A DNA stretch of 64,000 bases from Corallococcus sp. EGB (GTDB lineage: Bacteria; Myxococcota; Myxococcia; Myxococcales; Myxococcaceae), in assembly GCF_019968905.1 (NCBI RefSeq), contig NZ_CP079946.1, forward strand, positions 1,798,001 to 1,862,000, in the 5' to 3' direction. The position numbers and the translations under genes are program-made. Below, piece after piece: positions 19,876 through 29,814 of this stretch (the stretch's first letter is position 1; each line of letters starts with the position of its first letter). The notes below the pieces were generated by a model. The model worked only from the letters and a program-made list of their open reading frames with translations, had not been told where the DNA came from and did no database searches.

Positions 19876-21291
19876 ATGGGCAAGTCGCACGTTTTCGATG
19901 CGCGCAGCCAGATGCCAGTCCCCGCCGCCGACCTCTTCTCCTGGCACGCCCGCGAGGGAGCCTTCGAACGTCTGGCGCCCCCCTGGGAGACCGCGGAGGT
20001 CGTGGACCGCTCCGGCGACGGCATCCACCCCGGCGCCCGCGTCACCGTCAAGCTCCACCTGGGCCCCATCCCCCAGCGCATGGTCGCCGAGCACACCGCC
20101 TACGTGGAGGGCTCCTCCTTCCAGGACACCCAGCGCGAAGGCCCCTTCACCAGGTGGATCCATGACCACCGCATGCTCCCCGCGGGCCCCGGGACCTCCA
20201 TCCTGGAGGACTCCATCCAGTACGAGCTGCCCGTGGGGGCGCTCGGGGACACCTTCGGCGGCGGCTATGCGCGCAAGCGCCTGGAGCGCATGTTCGCGTA
20301 CCGTCACTCGCTCACCCGCGCGGACCTGCGCCGCCATGCCGCCTTCGCATCCCAGGGCCCGCTCACCGTGGCCATCGCCGGTGCATCCGGCATGCTGGGC
20401 TCGTCACTGGCGGCGTTCCTCTCCACGGGCGGCCATCGCGTGAAGCGGCTGGTGCGCGGCCGCGCGAACCCGGCTCGCGGGGACATCGCCTGGGCCCCCG
20501 ACAAGGGCACCATCGACGCCGCAGGCCTGGAGGACGTGGACGCCGTGGTGCACCTGTCCGGCTCCAACGTGGGCGAGGGCCGGTGGACCGACGCGCGCAA
20601 GGCGGAGATCCTCAAGAGCCGCACGGAGACCACCCGCCTGCTGTCGGAGACCCTGGCCCGAGCCACCCGCAAGCCGCGCGTGCTCATCAGCGCCTCCGCC
20701 GTCGGCTACTACGGCAACCGGGGCGAGGAGGAGCTCACCGAAGCCTCCTCCTCTGGCGACGGCTTCCTCGCGGACGTCACGCGTCAGTGGGAAGCCTCCA
20801 CCGCCCCCGCCGAGGCCGCGGGCATCCGCGTGGTGCGCATGCGCATCGGCGTGGTGCTGGACGCGCGGGGTGGGGCGCTCGCGAAGCTGGCGCTCGCGAC
20901 CCAGGCGGGCGGCGGTGGGCCCGTGGCGTCCGGACGCCAGTGGATGAGCTGGGTGTCCCTGGAGGACGTGATGGGCCTCATCCAGTTCGCCATGTTCACG
21001 CCGTCCATCCAGGGGCCCGTCAACGCCGTGTCCCCGAACGCGGTGCGACAGGGCGAGCTGGCGAAGGTGCTGGGCAAGGTGCTCCACCGCCCCGCCATGT
21101 TCCTGCTGCCCGCCGCCGTGGTGAAGGCCGTCTTCGGTCAGATGGGCGAGGAGACCCTCCTGTCGAGCACCCATGCGCTGCCCACCGTGGCGCAGGCGCA
21201 TGGCTTCCCCTTCCTCCTGCCCGACCTGGAGGGCGCGCTGCGCTTCACGCTGGGCCGCACCACCGACGGCGCGGAATACCGCCACGGGTGA
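19876..21291 (+). CDS. TIGR01777 family protein: SRPBCC domain fused to NAD-dependent epimerase
   Basis: A 471-residue two-domain protein. Residues 1-155 form a START/SRPBCC-like ligand-binding domain (SHVFDARSQMPVPAADLF). Residues about 160-470 are an epimerase with VAIAGASGMLGSSLA, AVVHLSGSNVGEGRW, SASAVGYYGNRGEEEL and MSWVSLEDV, which is the YfcH/TIGR01777 signature. Substrates of the family are unknown; plant relatives affect plastid division and E. coli YfcH is uncharacterised. The ATG at 19876 has GGAG upstream in ccccaggagaaacc. It is divergent from sua5. Confidence 0.9.
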   Translation: MGKSHVFDARSQMPVPAADLFSWHAREGAFERLAPPWETAEVVDRSGDGIHPGARVTVKLHLGPIPQRMVAEHTAYVEGSSFQDTQREGPFTRWIHDHRMLPAGPGTSILEDSIQYELPVGALGDTFGGGYARKRLERMFAYRHSLTRADLRRHAAFASQGPLTVAIAGASGMLGSSLAAFLSTGGHRVKRLVRGRANPARGDIAWAPDKGTIDAAGLEDVDAVVHLSGSNVGEGRWTDARKAEILKSRTETTRLLSETLARATRKPRVLISASAVGYYGNRGEEELTEASSSGDGFLADVTRQWEASTAPAEAAGIRVVRMRIGVVLDARGGALAKLALATQAGGGGPVASGRQWMSWVSLEDVMGLIQFAMFTPSIQGPVNAVSPNAVRQGELAKVLGKVLHRPAMFLLPAAVVKAVFGQMGEETLLSSTHALPTVAQAHGFPFLLPDLEGALRFTLGRTTDGAEYRHG

Positions 21292-21386
21292 GCCGTTGGG
21301 GGCGGCGCAAGTCGCCCCATGCTTGACACTCCTCGGGAGGGGCGACAGAAGTGCGCCGCTTCCCCCCTCGCTTCGAGGAGTCCTGA

Positions 21387-22313
21387 TTGATCCAGGTCGA
21401 AGGGCTGACGAAGTTCTACGGCGAGCACGCGGCCATCCGGGACCTGGCCTTCACCATCGGCCAGGGCGAGGTCATCGGCTTCCTGGGCCTCAATGGCGCC
21501 GGCAAGTCGACGACGCTCAAGATTCTCGGCTGCGTGTTGCTGCCCACGTCAGGGCGCGTCGTCATTGACGGGCACGACGTGGTGAACCAGTCCCATGAAG
21601 TGCGCCAGCGCATCGGCTACCTGCCGGACGTGCCCCCCGTCTACGAGGAGATGACCGTGGGCGAGTACCTCGCCTACGTCGCCCGGCTGCGAGACGTGCC
21701 CGCGAAGGCCACCGCGTCCCACGTCGGCGAGGCCGAGGAGAAGACCGGCCTGCGCGACGTGCACGGCGACGTCATCTCCACGCTGAGCCACGGCTACCGT
21801 CAGCGCGTGGGCCTGGCGCAGGCGCTGGTGCACAAGCCCGCGCTGCTCATCCTCGATGAGCCGACCAGCGGCCTGGATCCGCTCCAGATCGTCGAGATGC
21901 GCGACGTCATCCGCGGCCTCAAGGGCGCGCACACGGTGCTCGTGTCCAGCCACATCCTCCCGGAGATTTCGCAGACATGTGACCGGCTGCTGATCATCCA
22001 CAAGGGCACGCTGCTGGCGCAGGGCAGTGAGGAGGAGCTGTCGCGAAGCCTGGGCGGTCCGTCCATCGTGCTGGAGGTACGGGGCGACCGCGCGCGGGCC
22101 ATGGAGGCCTTGCAGGGTTTCGGCTCGGTGGAGGCGCGGGAAGGGGAGCGGGGCGTGCTGGCGATGAAGGTCGCGGCGGCGCCGGAGCTGCGGCCCCAGG
22201 TGGCTCGGGCGGTGGTGGGCGCGGGCCTGGAGTTGCTGCGATTGGACGCGAACGAGGGGCAGCTGGAGGCGCTGTTCCTGCGCCTGACGCACGGGCAGGA
22301 GGTGAAGGCGTGA
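21387..22313 (+). CDS. ABC transporter ATP-binding protein (ABC-2 type, GldA/NosF-like)
   Basis: A 308-residue ATPase with Walker A GLNGAGKST near residue 37, signature LSHGYRQRVGLAQ near 131, Walker B LLILDEP near 151 and the switch His in VSSHILPE. A C-terminal domain of about 90 residues follows, as in ABC-2 exporters of the GldA/NosF/YhaQ type. The TTG start at 21387 follows GAGGAG by 6 nt. It is the first gene of a four-gene plus-strand operon in which every junction is a 4-nt overlap, and its partner permease is next. Confidence 0.93.
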   Translation: MIQVEGLTKFYGEHAAIRDLAFTIGQGEVIGFLGLNGAGKSTTLKILGCVLLPTSGRVVIDGHDVVNQSHEVRQRIGYLPDVPPVYEEMTVGEYLAYVARLRDVPAKATASHVGEAEEKTGLRDVHGDVISTLSHGYRQRVGLAQALVHKPALLILDEPTSGLDPLQIVEMRDVIRGLKGAHTVLVSSHILPEISQTCDRLLIIHKGTLLAQGSEEELSRSLGGPSIVLEVRGDRARAMEALQGFGSVEAREGERGVLAMKVAAAPELRPQVARAVVGAGLELLRLDANEGQLEALFLRLTHGQEVKA

Positions 22314-23032
22314 AGGCGCTCCTGATTGCGCGCCGCGAGCTGGCCGGCTACCTGCGCACGCTCAGCGGCTACGTCATCCTGGCCATCATCCTCGCGGTGA
22401 ACGGGCTGTTCTTCAACGCGTACGCCCTGGGCGGCGCGAGCAAGCGCTCGGCGGAGGTGCTGTCCGGGTTCTTCTATTACTCCAGCGGCTTCACCATCGT
22501 GGCCGCCATCCTCGTGTCCATGCGGCTGCTCGCGGAGGAGCGCCAGACGGGCACGCTGCCGCTGCTCTACGCCTCGCCGGTGCGGGACCGGGATATCGTG
22601 CTGGGCAAGTTCCTGGCGGGGCTCGCGTTCCTGGCGCTGTACCTGCTGCTCACGCTCTACATGCCGCTCCTGGTGCTGGTGAACGGCAAGGTGTCCTTCG
22701 GGCACGTGGCGGCGGGCTACCTGGGGTTGCTGCTGCTGGGCAGCGCGTCGCTGGCGGTGGGGACGTTCGGGTCGTCGCTGGCGAAGAACCAGCTGCTCGC
22801 GGCCATCTTCTCCGCGGTGATGCTGGTGGCGCTCATCCTGTGCTGGCTGCTGGCGCGCATCACCGAGCAGCCGCTGGCGGACGTCTTCAGCGCGATGTCG
22901 CTGTGGAACCAGCACTTCCCCCCGTTCCAGACCGGGCTCATCCACGTGCGCGACGTCGTCTACTACCTGGTGGTCACCTACGTGGCGCTGTTCGCGGCCA
23001 CGCGGGTGCTGGAAGCGCGGAGGTGGCGATGA
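22310..23032 (+). CDS. ABC-2 type permease (GldF/NosY-like)
   Basis: A 240-residue integral membrane protein with six predicted helices. It begins KALLIARRELAGYLRTLSGYV, the cytoplasmic amphipathic entry helix typical of ABC-2 permeases, and carries RLLAEERQTGTLPLLYASPV near residue 70, the family coupling-helix motif. The GTG start overlaps the ATPase stop by 4 nt, and the following gene starts in its stop codon. It forms the channel for the ATPase. What is exported, or whether the complex works mechanically on the envelope, is not evident. Confidence 0.9.
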   Translation: MKALLIARRELAGYLRTLSGYVILAIILAVNGLFFNAYALGGASKRSAEVLSGFFYYSSGFTIVAAILVSMRLLAEERQTGTLPLLYASPVRDRDIVLGKFLAGLAFLALYLLLTLYMPLLVLVNGKVSFGHVAAGYLGLLLLGSASLAVGTFGSSLAKNQLLAAIFSAVMLVALILCWLLARITEQPLADVFSAMSLWNQHFPPFQTGLIHVRDVVYYLVVTYVALFAATRVLEARRWR

Positions 23033-24900
23033 GCACGCCGGCCTCTTTCGGGACGGGGCTCGCCGCGACGGGGGCGTTCGTCGCGGGGCTCATCGCCGTA
23101 TTCGTCGCGGAGCGGGTGCTGGGAGCGGGCTCCGGCCGCGTGGCGTTGGCGGCATTGGGCACCGCAGTGGCCGTAGCTGCAACGGCATGGCGCGCGGTGC
23201 GGATGATCTCCGCGCCCGCTGAGCGGCGCGCGCTGGAGCGCTGGGTGCTCACGCTGTACGTCGTGGGGCTGGCCGCGCTGGCGCTCTACTTCGTGAAGGG
23301 GGACGTGGGGACGGCGCTCCTCGGTGCGCCGCTGTCGCGTTCGGCGCCCCGGCTGTCGGTGGTGCTGGCGGTGCTGTTCCCGGCGCTGCTGCTGTGCGCG
23401 CTCGTGCCGCTGGCGATGGTGGAGGCCGCGCTGGTGGCGATGGCGCGCGCGCCGGTGCCGGAGACGGGCCGCGTGAAGAGCGCGCTGTTCTCCGGCCTGG
23501 GCGTGGCGTTCGTCGTCGTGTTCGCGTTCGCGGCGACGTACGTGGCCACGCAGGCGGACGCGACCTGGGACCTGTCGTACTTCCGGACCGCGAAGCCGGG
23601 CGATGCCACGCGCAAGCTGGTGCGCGGCCTCAACGAGCCCCTCCAGGTGACGCTCTTCTTCCCGCCCGCCAACGAAGTGGGCGAGGCGGTGCGGCAGTAC
23701 TTCCGCGACCTGGAGCCAGAGAGTCCGCAGCTGGGCGTGGAGTCGCTGGATCAGGCGGTGGAGCCCGCTCGGGGCAAGACCCTGGGCGTCAGCAACAACG
23801 GCTCCGTGGTGCTGGCGCGGGGCGACCGCAAGGAGAGCCTCACGCTGGGCCTGGATCCGGAGCGGGCGCGCGGACAGCTCCAGCGGCTGGACGCGGAGGT
23901 GCAGCGGCGGATGCTGGCGGTGGCGAAGCCCCGTCGCATCGTCTACCTCACCGGGGGCCATGGGGAGCGCGCGGACACGCGGCCCGTTCCGGGGGAAGAG
24001 GCCCGGCCCTCGGTGGCGCAGTTGAAGGAGTTGCTGCGCGCGCAGAACGTGGACGTTCGCACGCTCACGGTGGCGGAGGGGCTGGGCTCGGCGGTGCCGG
24101 GCGACGCGGCGATGGTGGCGGTGCTGGGGCCCACGCGGGAGCTGCTTCCGGAGGAAGCCACCGCGCTGCGCGAGTACTGGGAGCGCGGCGGGCGGCTGTG
24201 GATCGCGCTTGAGCCGGATGGCGCGGCGCTGGAGCCGTTGCTGCAACCCATGGGGCTCAAGTCGCTGCGCGTGCCGCTGGCGAACGACCGGGTGTTCTTC
24301 CGCACCACGCGTCAGCAGAGCGACCGGGGCAACCTGGGCACGGCGAGCTTCTCCTCGCACCCGTCGGTGACGTCGCTGTCCGCGCTGGGCTCGCAGGGCG
24401 CGGTGGCGTTTCCGGGCGCGACGGCGATGGAGACGGTGACGCCGCCAGTGCCCGGCGTGCTGTTGGACACGAGCGTGCGAGCGCACGCGGCGACGTTCGC
24501 GGACCGCAACGGCGACTTCGAACCGGAGCCCGGCGAGGTCGCGAAGGCGTGGCCGCTGGTGGTGGCGGTGGAGCGGCCGGCGGGGGAGGGGAAGCCCGCA
24601 CCTCGCGCGGTGGTGATGGCGGACGCGGACGCGCTGGGGGACGGCATCCTGGGCAACCTGGGCAATGCGTATCTCGCGGTGGACACGCTGCGCTGGCTGT
24701 CCGGCGAGGAGTCGCTCTCCGGCGTGACGAACAGTGAGGAGGACGTGCCGTTGCAGCACACGCGCTCGCAGGACGTCGCGTGGTTCTACGCGACGGTCTT
24801 CGGGGTTCCGGTGGCGGTGCTGGCGGTGGGCTTCTTCGTGACGCGGCGGCGCGGGCGGCGCGCGCCCCGGGGCGTCGCGGTGGCGGGAGGTGCGCGATGA
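23029..24900 (+). CDS. GldG-like ABC-transporter auxiliary membrane protein
   Basis: A 623-residue protein. Five or so membrane helices occupy residues about 10-185, a large extracytoplasmic domain spans about 190-590, and a C-terminal anchor helix (VPVAVLAVGFFV) is followed by a basic RRRGRR tail. The soluble part has the ABC_transp_aux/GldG pattern: LNEPLQVTLFFPP, RRIVYLTGGHGE, MVAVLGPTRELLPEE and VVMADADALGDGILGN. These domains are thought to act as sensors or chaperones of the partner permease. Both ends overlap neighbours by 4 nt (ATGA). Homologous sets occur with GldAF in Bacteroidetes but are not restricted to gliding bacteria. Confidence 0.87.
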   Translation: MSTPASFGTGLAATGAFVAGLIAVFVAERVLGAGSGRVALAALGTAVAVAATAWRAVRMISAPAERRALERWVLTLYVVGLAALALYFVKGDVGTALLGAPLSRSAPRLSVVLAVLFPALLLCALVPLAMVEAALVAMARAPVPETGRVKSALFSGLGVAFVVVFAFAATYVATQADATWDLSYFRTAKPGDATRKLVRGLNEPLQVTLFFPPANEVGEAVRQYFRDLEPESPQLGVESLDQAVEPARGKTLGVSNNGSVVLARGDRKESLTLGLDPERARGQLQRLDAEVQRRMLAVAKPRRIVYLTGGHGERADTRPVPGEEARPSVAQLKELLRAQNVDVRTLTVAEGLGSAVPGDAAMVAVLGPTRELLPEEATALREYWERGGRLWIALEPDGAALEPLLQPMGLKSLRVPLANDRVFFRTTRQQSDRGNLGTASFSSHPSVTSLSALGSQGAVAFPGATAMETVTPPVPGVLLDTSVRAHAATFADRNGDFEPEPGEVAKAWPLVVAVERPAGEGKPAPRAVVMADADALGDGILGNLGNAYLAVDTLRWLSGEESLSGVTNSEEDVPLQHTRSQDVAWFYATVFGVPVAVLAVGFFVTRRRGRRAPRGVAVAGGAR

Positions 24901-26030
24901 AGGCGCGCGACGTGGCGGTGCAGGGGGGAATGGCGTGCGTGGCCCTGGTGGCCGCGTTCTTCGTGTGGCAGCGCGAGCCCTCGCGGGTGGCGGGCGAGGT
25001 GACGGTGGAGGACGCGCCCGCGAGCGCGCTCGACCGCATCCGGTACGACGAAGAGGCGCGCTTCGTGGAGCTGTTCCGCGACCCCCAGGACCGTGACACC
25101 GTCTGGGTCCGTTTGGGCACCAAGCCCGTGAAGCCGGGCGCTGAGGCCGCGATGGATGCGGGCGTCGTTGCCCATGCATCCGGTGACGCGGGCATCACCC
25201 TGCTCGATGCGGGTGCGCTGGCTCACTCGACGTCCGACGCGGGCTCGCCCGCGACTGCCGCCAACACGGGCGCGCTCGCGAGTGCTTCCACGGACGCGGG
25301 GACTCCCGCTCCCGTGCCTCCACCCCGCGAGCTGCGCGGCAACGACGTGGCGCTGAAGCTGTTCTCCCACTTCGCTCCGCTGCGCGCGCAGCGGGACCTG
25401 GGCGTCCTGGACGACACGAAGCTGGACGAGATCGGCCTCGCGAAGACGCAGCGAGGCCTGACGCTGACGTTTGATGGGACGCCCCGGCTGTTCCGCCTCG
25501 CCACGCCCGCGTCGGGCTGGGGCTCGCCCTATCTTCAGCGCACGTCCGACGGGCACGTCTTCCTCCTCGGGCCCGGGCTGCTGCCGGACCTGGAGGCCGC
25601 GGCCAGCCGGCTCGTGGACCGGCGCCTGCACGCGTTCGACGTGGACGGCTTCGACCGCGTCGTCATCTCCACCGGCACCACGTCCCGTGCCTTCGCCGCC
25701 AACGGCAAGCCCCCGGGCGCCGTGCAGCTCTCGCCCGCGGACGCCCCCGGCACCCCGGACGACTTCGCCCGCAACTGGCACGACCGCCTGTGGCGCCTCA
25801 CCCCCGTGGAGCTCCTGGGCCGCGGCGAAGCCCCTCCAGGCCCGGCCCCGACGCCCGCCTTCCGCGTGGAGTACCAGCGCGGCGGCAAGGCCGTGGGCGA
25901 GCTCTCCATGGCGAAGACGCCGGATGGCTCGTGGTACGCGCGCACGGAGCTCGCTCCGGGGTGGGTCCGCATGGGCGGCGGCCTGGAGCTGCTGGCCGAG
26001 GACGCCGCGAAGCTCACCACGCCGCGCTGA
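24897..26030 (+). CDS. DUF4340 domain protein with Asp-Ala-Gly-rich insert
   Basis: A 377-residue protein anchored by one N-terminal helix (GMACVALVAAFFVW). Residues about 30-80 and 145-375 give a DUF4340-type periplasmic domain (ALDRIRYDEEARFVELFRD, LFRLATPASGWGSPYL, RTSDGHVFLLG, SPADAPGTPDDFARNWHDRLWR). DUF4340 proteins commonly follow GldG-like auxiliary proteins, as here (4-nt overlap). Residues 81-142 are an unusual low-complexity insert with five DAG triplets in an Ala/Ser/Thr/Pro background, probably a flexible linker. It is the last gene of the ABC operon and ends 3 nt from the convergent gvpL/F-like gene. Confidence 0.85.
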   Translation: MKARDVAVQGGMACVALVAAFFVWQREPSRVAGEVTVEDAPASALDRIRYDEEARFVELFRDPQDRDTVWVRLGTKPVKPGAEAAMDAGVVAHASGDAGITLLDAGALAHSTSDAGSPATAANTGALASASTDAGTPAPVPPPRELRGNDVALKLFSHFAPLRAQRDLGVLDDTKLDEIGLAKTQRGLTLTFDGTPRLFRLATPASGWGSPYLQRTSDGHVFLLGPGLLPDLEAAASRLVDRRLHAFDVDGFDRVVISTGTTSRAFAANGKPPGAVQLSPADAPGTPDDFARNWHDRLWRLTPVELLGRGEAPPGPAPTPAFRVEYQRGGKAVGELSMAKTPDGSWYARTELAPGWVRMGGGLELLAEDAAKLTTPR

Positions 26031-26033
26031 CGC

Positions 26034-26795
26034 TCACGGCGCGGCGGAGTCCGCGGGCTCCACGTCCAGCCGCACGTCCACGAAGCTGTAGGCCGGCCAC
26101 GGCCCCGTGAAGCGGAACGTGTACGCGTCCAGCCGCGCCACCAGTGACTGCACCCGCGCCTCGAACGCGGCCACCCGCGTGCGGTCCACCAGGAAGGCCG
26201 CGTTGAGCAGCATCCGCTCCCCCAGCGGCGCCGCTTCGTGCACGGCCTCCGACAGCGTCCGCAGGCCGGCCTTCAACCCCTCCAGGTCCTTCGTCGTGCA
26301 TTCGCGCAGCGCCGCCTCCAGCCGCGCCTCGTGGTCCTCCTCGAGCTCGGACGGGCCGCGCGCCAGCTCCGGGTTCGCCTTCTGCAGGCTGCGCGTCAGC
26401 GCATCCCCATGGCAGTACACCTTCAGCCCCAGCTCCACCCGGCCCTCCAGCTCGGAGAGCGCCCGGCTCAGCGGCGCGCGCGCCACGCGCAAGAGTTCCC
26501 GCACGCGCTCCTCCGACGGCAGCACCGTCCCGAAGGCCACCGGCACCAGCGTGTGCCGCTGCACCAGGGCCTCCGTCACGCGCTGGTGCATCAGCAGGTG
26601 CGCCCGCGTGGGCACCACCCTCAGGCTCGCGACATCGGACACCAGCGCCGCGAGGCCTCCCTCGCGCACCGTGCGCACCGGGGCTTCACCCAGCCCCGCG
26701 ACGTCCGGCTCCCAGCCGGTGTCCTCACGGATGATGCCGTAGAGGTAGTGCGCCCGTCCCTCGCGTGGGGACTCCGCCTGGGTCTTCGTCGTCAT
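26034..26795 (-). CDS. GvpL/GvpF-family gas vesicle protein
   Basis: A 253-residue GvpL/F-family protein. The N-terminal HYLYGIIREDTG, GGLAALVSDV, the VPVAFGTVLPSEERVRELL segment (near residues 85-105), ELGLKVYCHGD and the C-terminal FTGPWPAYSFVDV are all family hallmarks. GvpF and GvpL are accessory proteins that bind GvpA during nucleation of gas vesicles. The ATG at 26795 is preceded by GGGAGG. It is the last gene of a minus-strand set with a receiver protein, a histidine kinase and a GvpA/J-like peptide. No gvpN, gvpG, gvpK or gvpS is nearby, so a floating vesicle is unlikely and another role is possible (inference). Confidence 0.9.
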   Translation of the reverse strand: MTTKTQAESPREGRAHYLYGIIREDTGWEPDVAGLGEAPVRTVREGGLAALVSDVASLRVVPTRAHLLMHQRVTEALVQRHTLVPVAFGTVLPSEERVRELLRVARAPLSRALSELEGRVELGLKVYCHGDALTRSLQKANPELARGPSELEEDHEARLEAALRECTTKDLEGLKAGLRTLSEAVHEAAPLGERMLLNAAFLVDRTRVAAFEARVQSLVARLDAYTFRFTGPWPAYSFVDVRLDVEPADSAAP

Positions 26796-26828
26796 GACGT
26801 GCCCACCTCCCTGCAGTGACATCTTCTT

Positions 26829-27235
26829 TCAGCGCCTGGATGCCGCCTCGCGCCGGGCAATCATCTTCTTCACCTGGTCCACCAGCGCGTCCGGCAGGCA
26901 CGGCTTCGTGACGTACGCGTCACACCCGGCCTCGTTCGCGTCCTCCGAGTGGCCCTTCAGGGCATGGCCCGTCAGCGCCACCACCGGGATGCCCTTGGTG
27001 CGCTCATCGCCCTTGAGCCGGCGCGTCGCCTCCCAGCCGTCCATCACCGGCAGGGACAGGTCCATCAGGATGACGTCCGGCGTCAGCTCGAACGCCTTGT
27101 CCAAGGCCTCCTGGCCGTTCTTCGCCTCCGCCACGCGGAAACCGGAGAACTCCAGGTACTCCGCGTACATCTCCCGGGCATCCTGGTAGTCGTCCACCAC
27201 CAGCACGAGCGGCTTTTGTTTTTCCGGGGTGTTCG

Positions 27236-27239
<4 letters not shown>
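26829..27239 (-). CDS. Single-domain response regulator
   Basis: A 136-residue stand-alone receiver. The acidic pair is Asp16/Asp17 (LVVDDYQD), the phospho-acceptor Asp60 is in VILMDLSLPVMDG, and switch Thr90 (VALTGHA) and Lys112 (YVTKP) are present. There is no output domain, so it must act by protein contact or as part of a phosphorelay. The ATG overlaps the stop of the histidine kinase by 4 nt, making the kinase its likely phospho-donor. The GvpL/F-like gene follows 33 nt downstream, which suggests GvpL/F or the GvpA-like peptide as possible partners (inference). Confidence 0.93.
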
Positions 27240-29365
<2,126 letters not shown>

Positions 29366-29369
29366 GACC

Positions 29370-29588
29370 TTACGCTCCGGGCAAAGGGGGACGCGGGGAA
29401 CGACCGCGCTCCAGCGAGTCTGCGGTGCGGACCTCCGAAAATGCCACCACGATGCGCGCCTCCCCGTCCCGGGACGCGGTGCGACACAGGGCCTCCAGGG
29501 CCTGCGTGTCGAAGCGCAGCCCCCTGTCCAGCAGGCGGTCCAGCACGTCCACGAGACTGGTCCCACCCGACACGCGTTCCACGGGCAT
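29370..29588 (-). CDS. GvpA/GvpJ-like small gas-vesicle-family protein, divergent
   Basis: A 72-residue peptide, the usual GvpA length. MPVERVSGGTSLVDVLDRLL resembles the GvpA N-terminal helix (SLAEVIDRILDKGIVID), and EARIVVA matches the second conserved strand (EARIVIA). The hydrophobic beta segment between them, VRVSLVGIELL in GvpA, is replaced here by a more polar stretch (residues about 29-42). The shell-forming hairpin may therefore be lost, or this may be a GvpJ/M-like minor protein. ATG 29588 was chosen because AGGAG lies 10 nt upstream; ATG 29597 is too close to it. It leads the operon with the kinase, receiver and GvpL/F-like genes. Family assignment is by eye. Confidence 0.65.
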   Translation of the reverse strand: MPVERVSGGTSLVDVLDRLLDRGLRFDTQALEALCRTASRDGEARIVVAFSEVRTADSLERGRSPRPPLPGA

Positions 29589-29814
29589 TCGACGCATGCT
29601 CCTTGGGTCCGCCCGGCGCGGACCTTCGGGTCCAGGGGCCGTTTTAACGCGGAGGCGTCCGCGCACCCCAGCCTCGTCCGCGCCCGGCCCCTGATTGACC
29701 AACACCCGGGGGGAAGCTCTGTTGGGTCGCATACACCCCGCGCTGGGCAGCCGGCCGGGCGGGGCTCGGCAGGCGTGGCTTATGCCCTGGGGAGCGGATT
29801 CCTAGCCTTCTTCC

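Noticed and set aside
21387-26030. Interpretation of the ABC operon as a gliding motor (gld) locus
   Set aside because: GldA/F/G-like families are widespread in non-gliding bacteria and myxobacterial motility uses other proteins; only family similarity is claimed.
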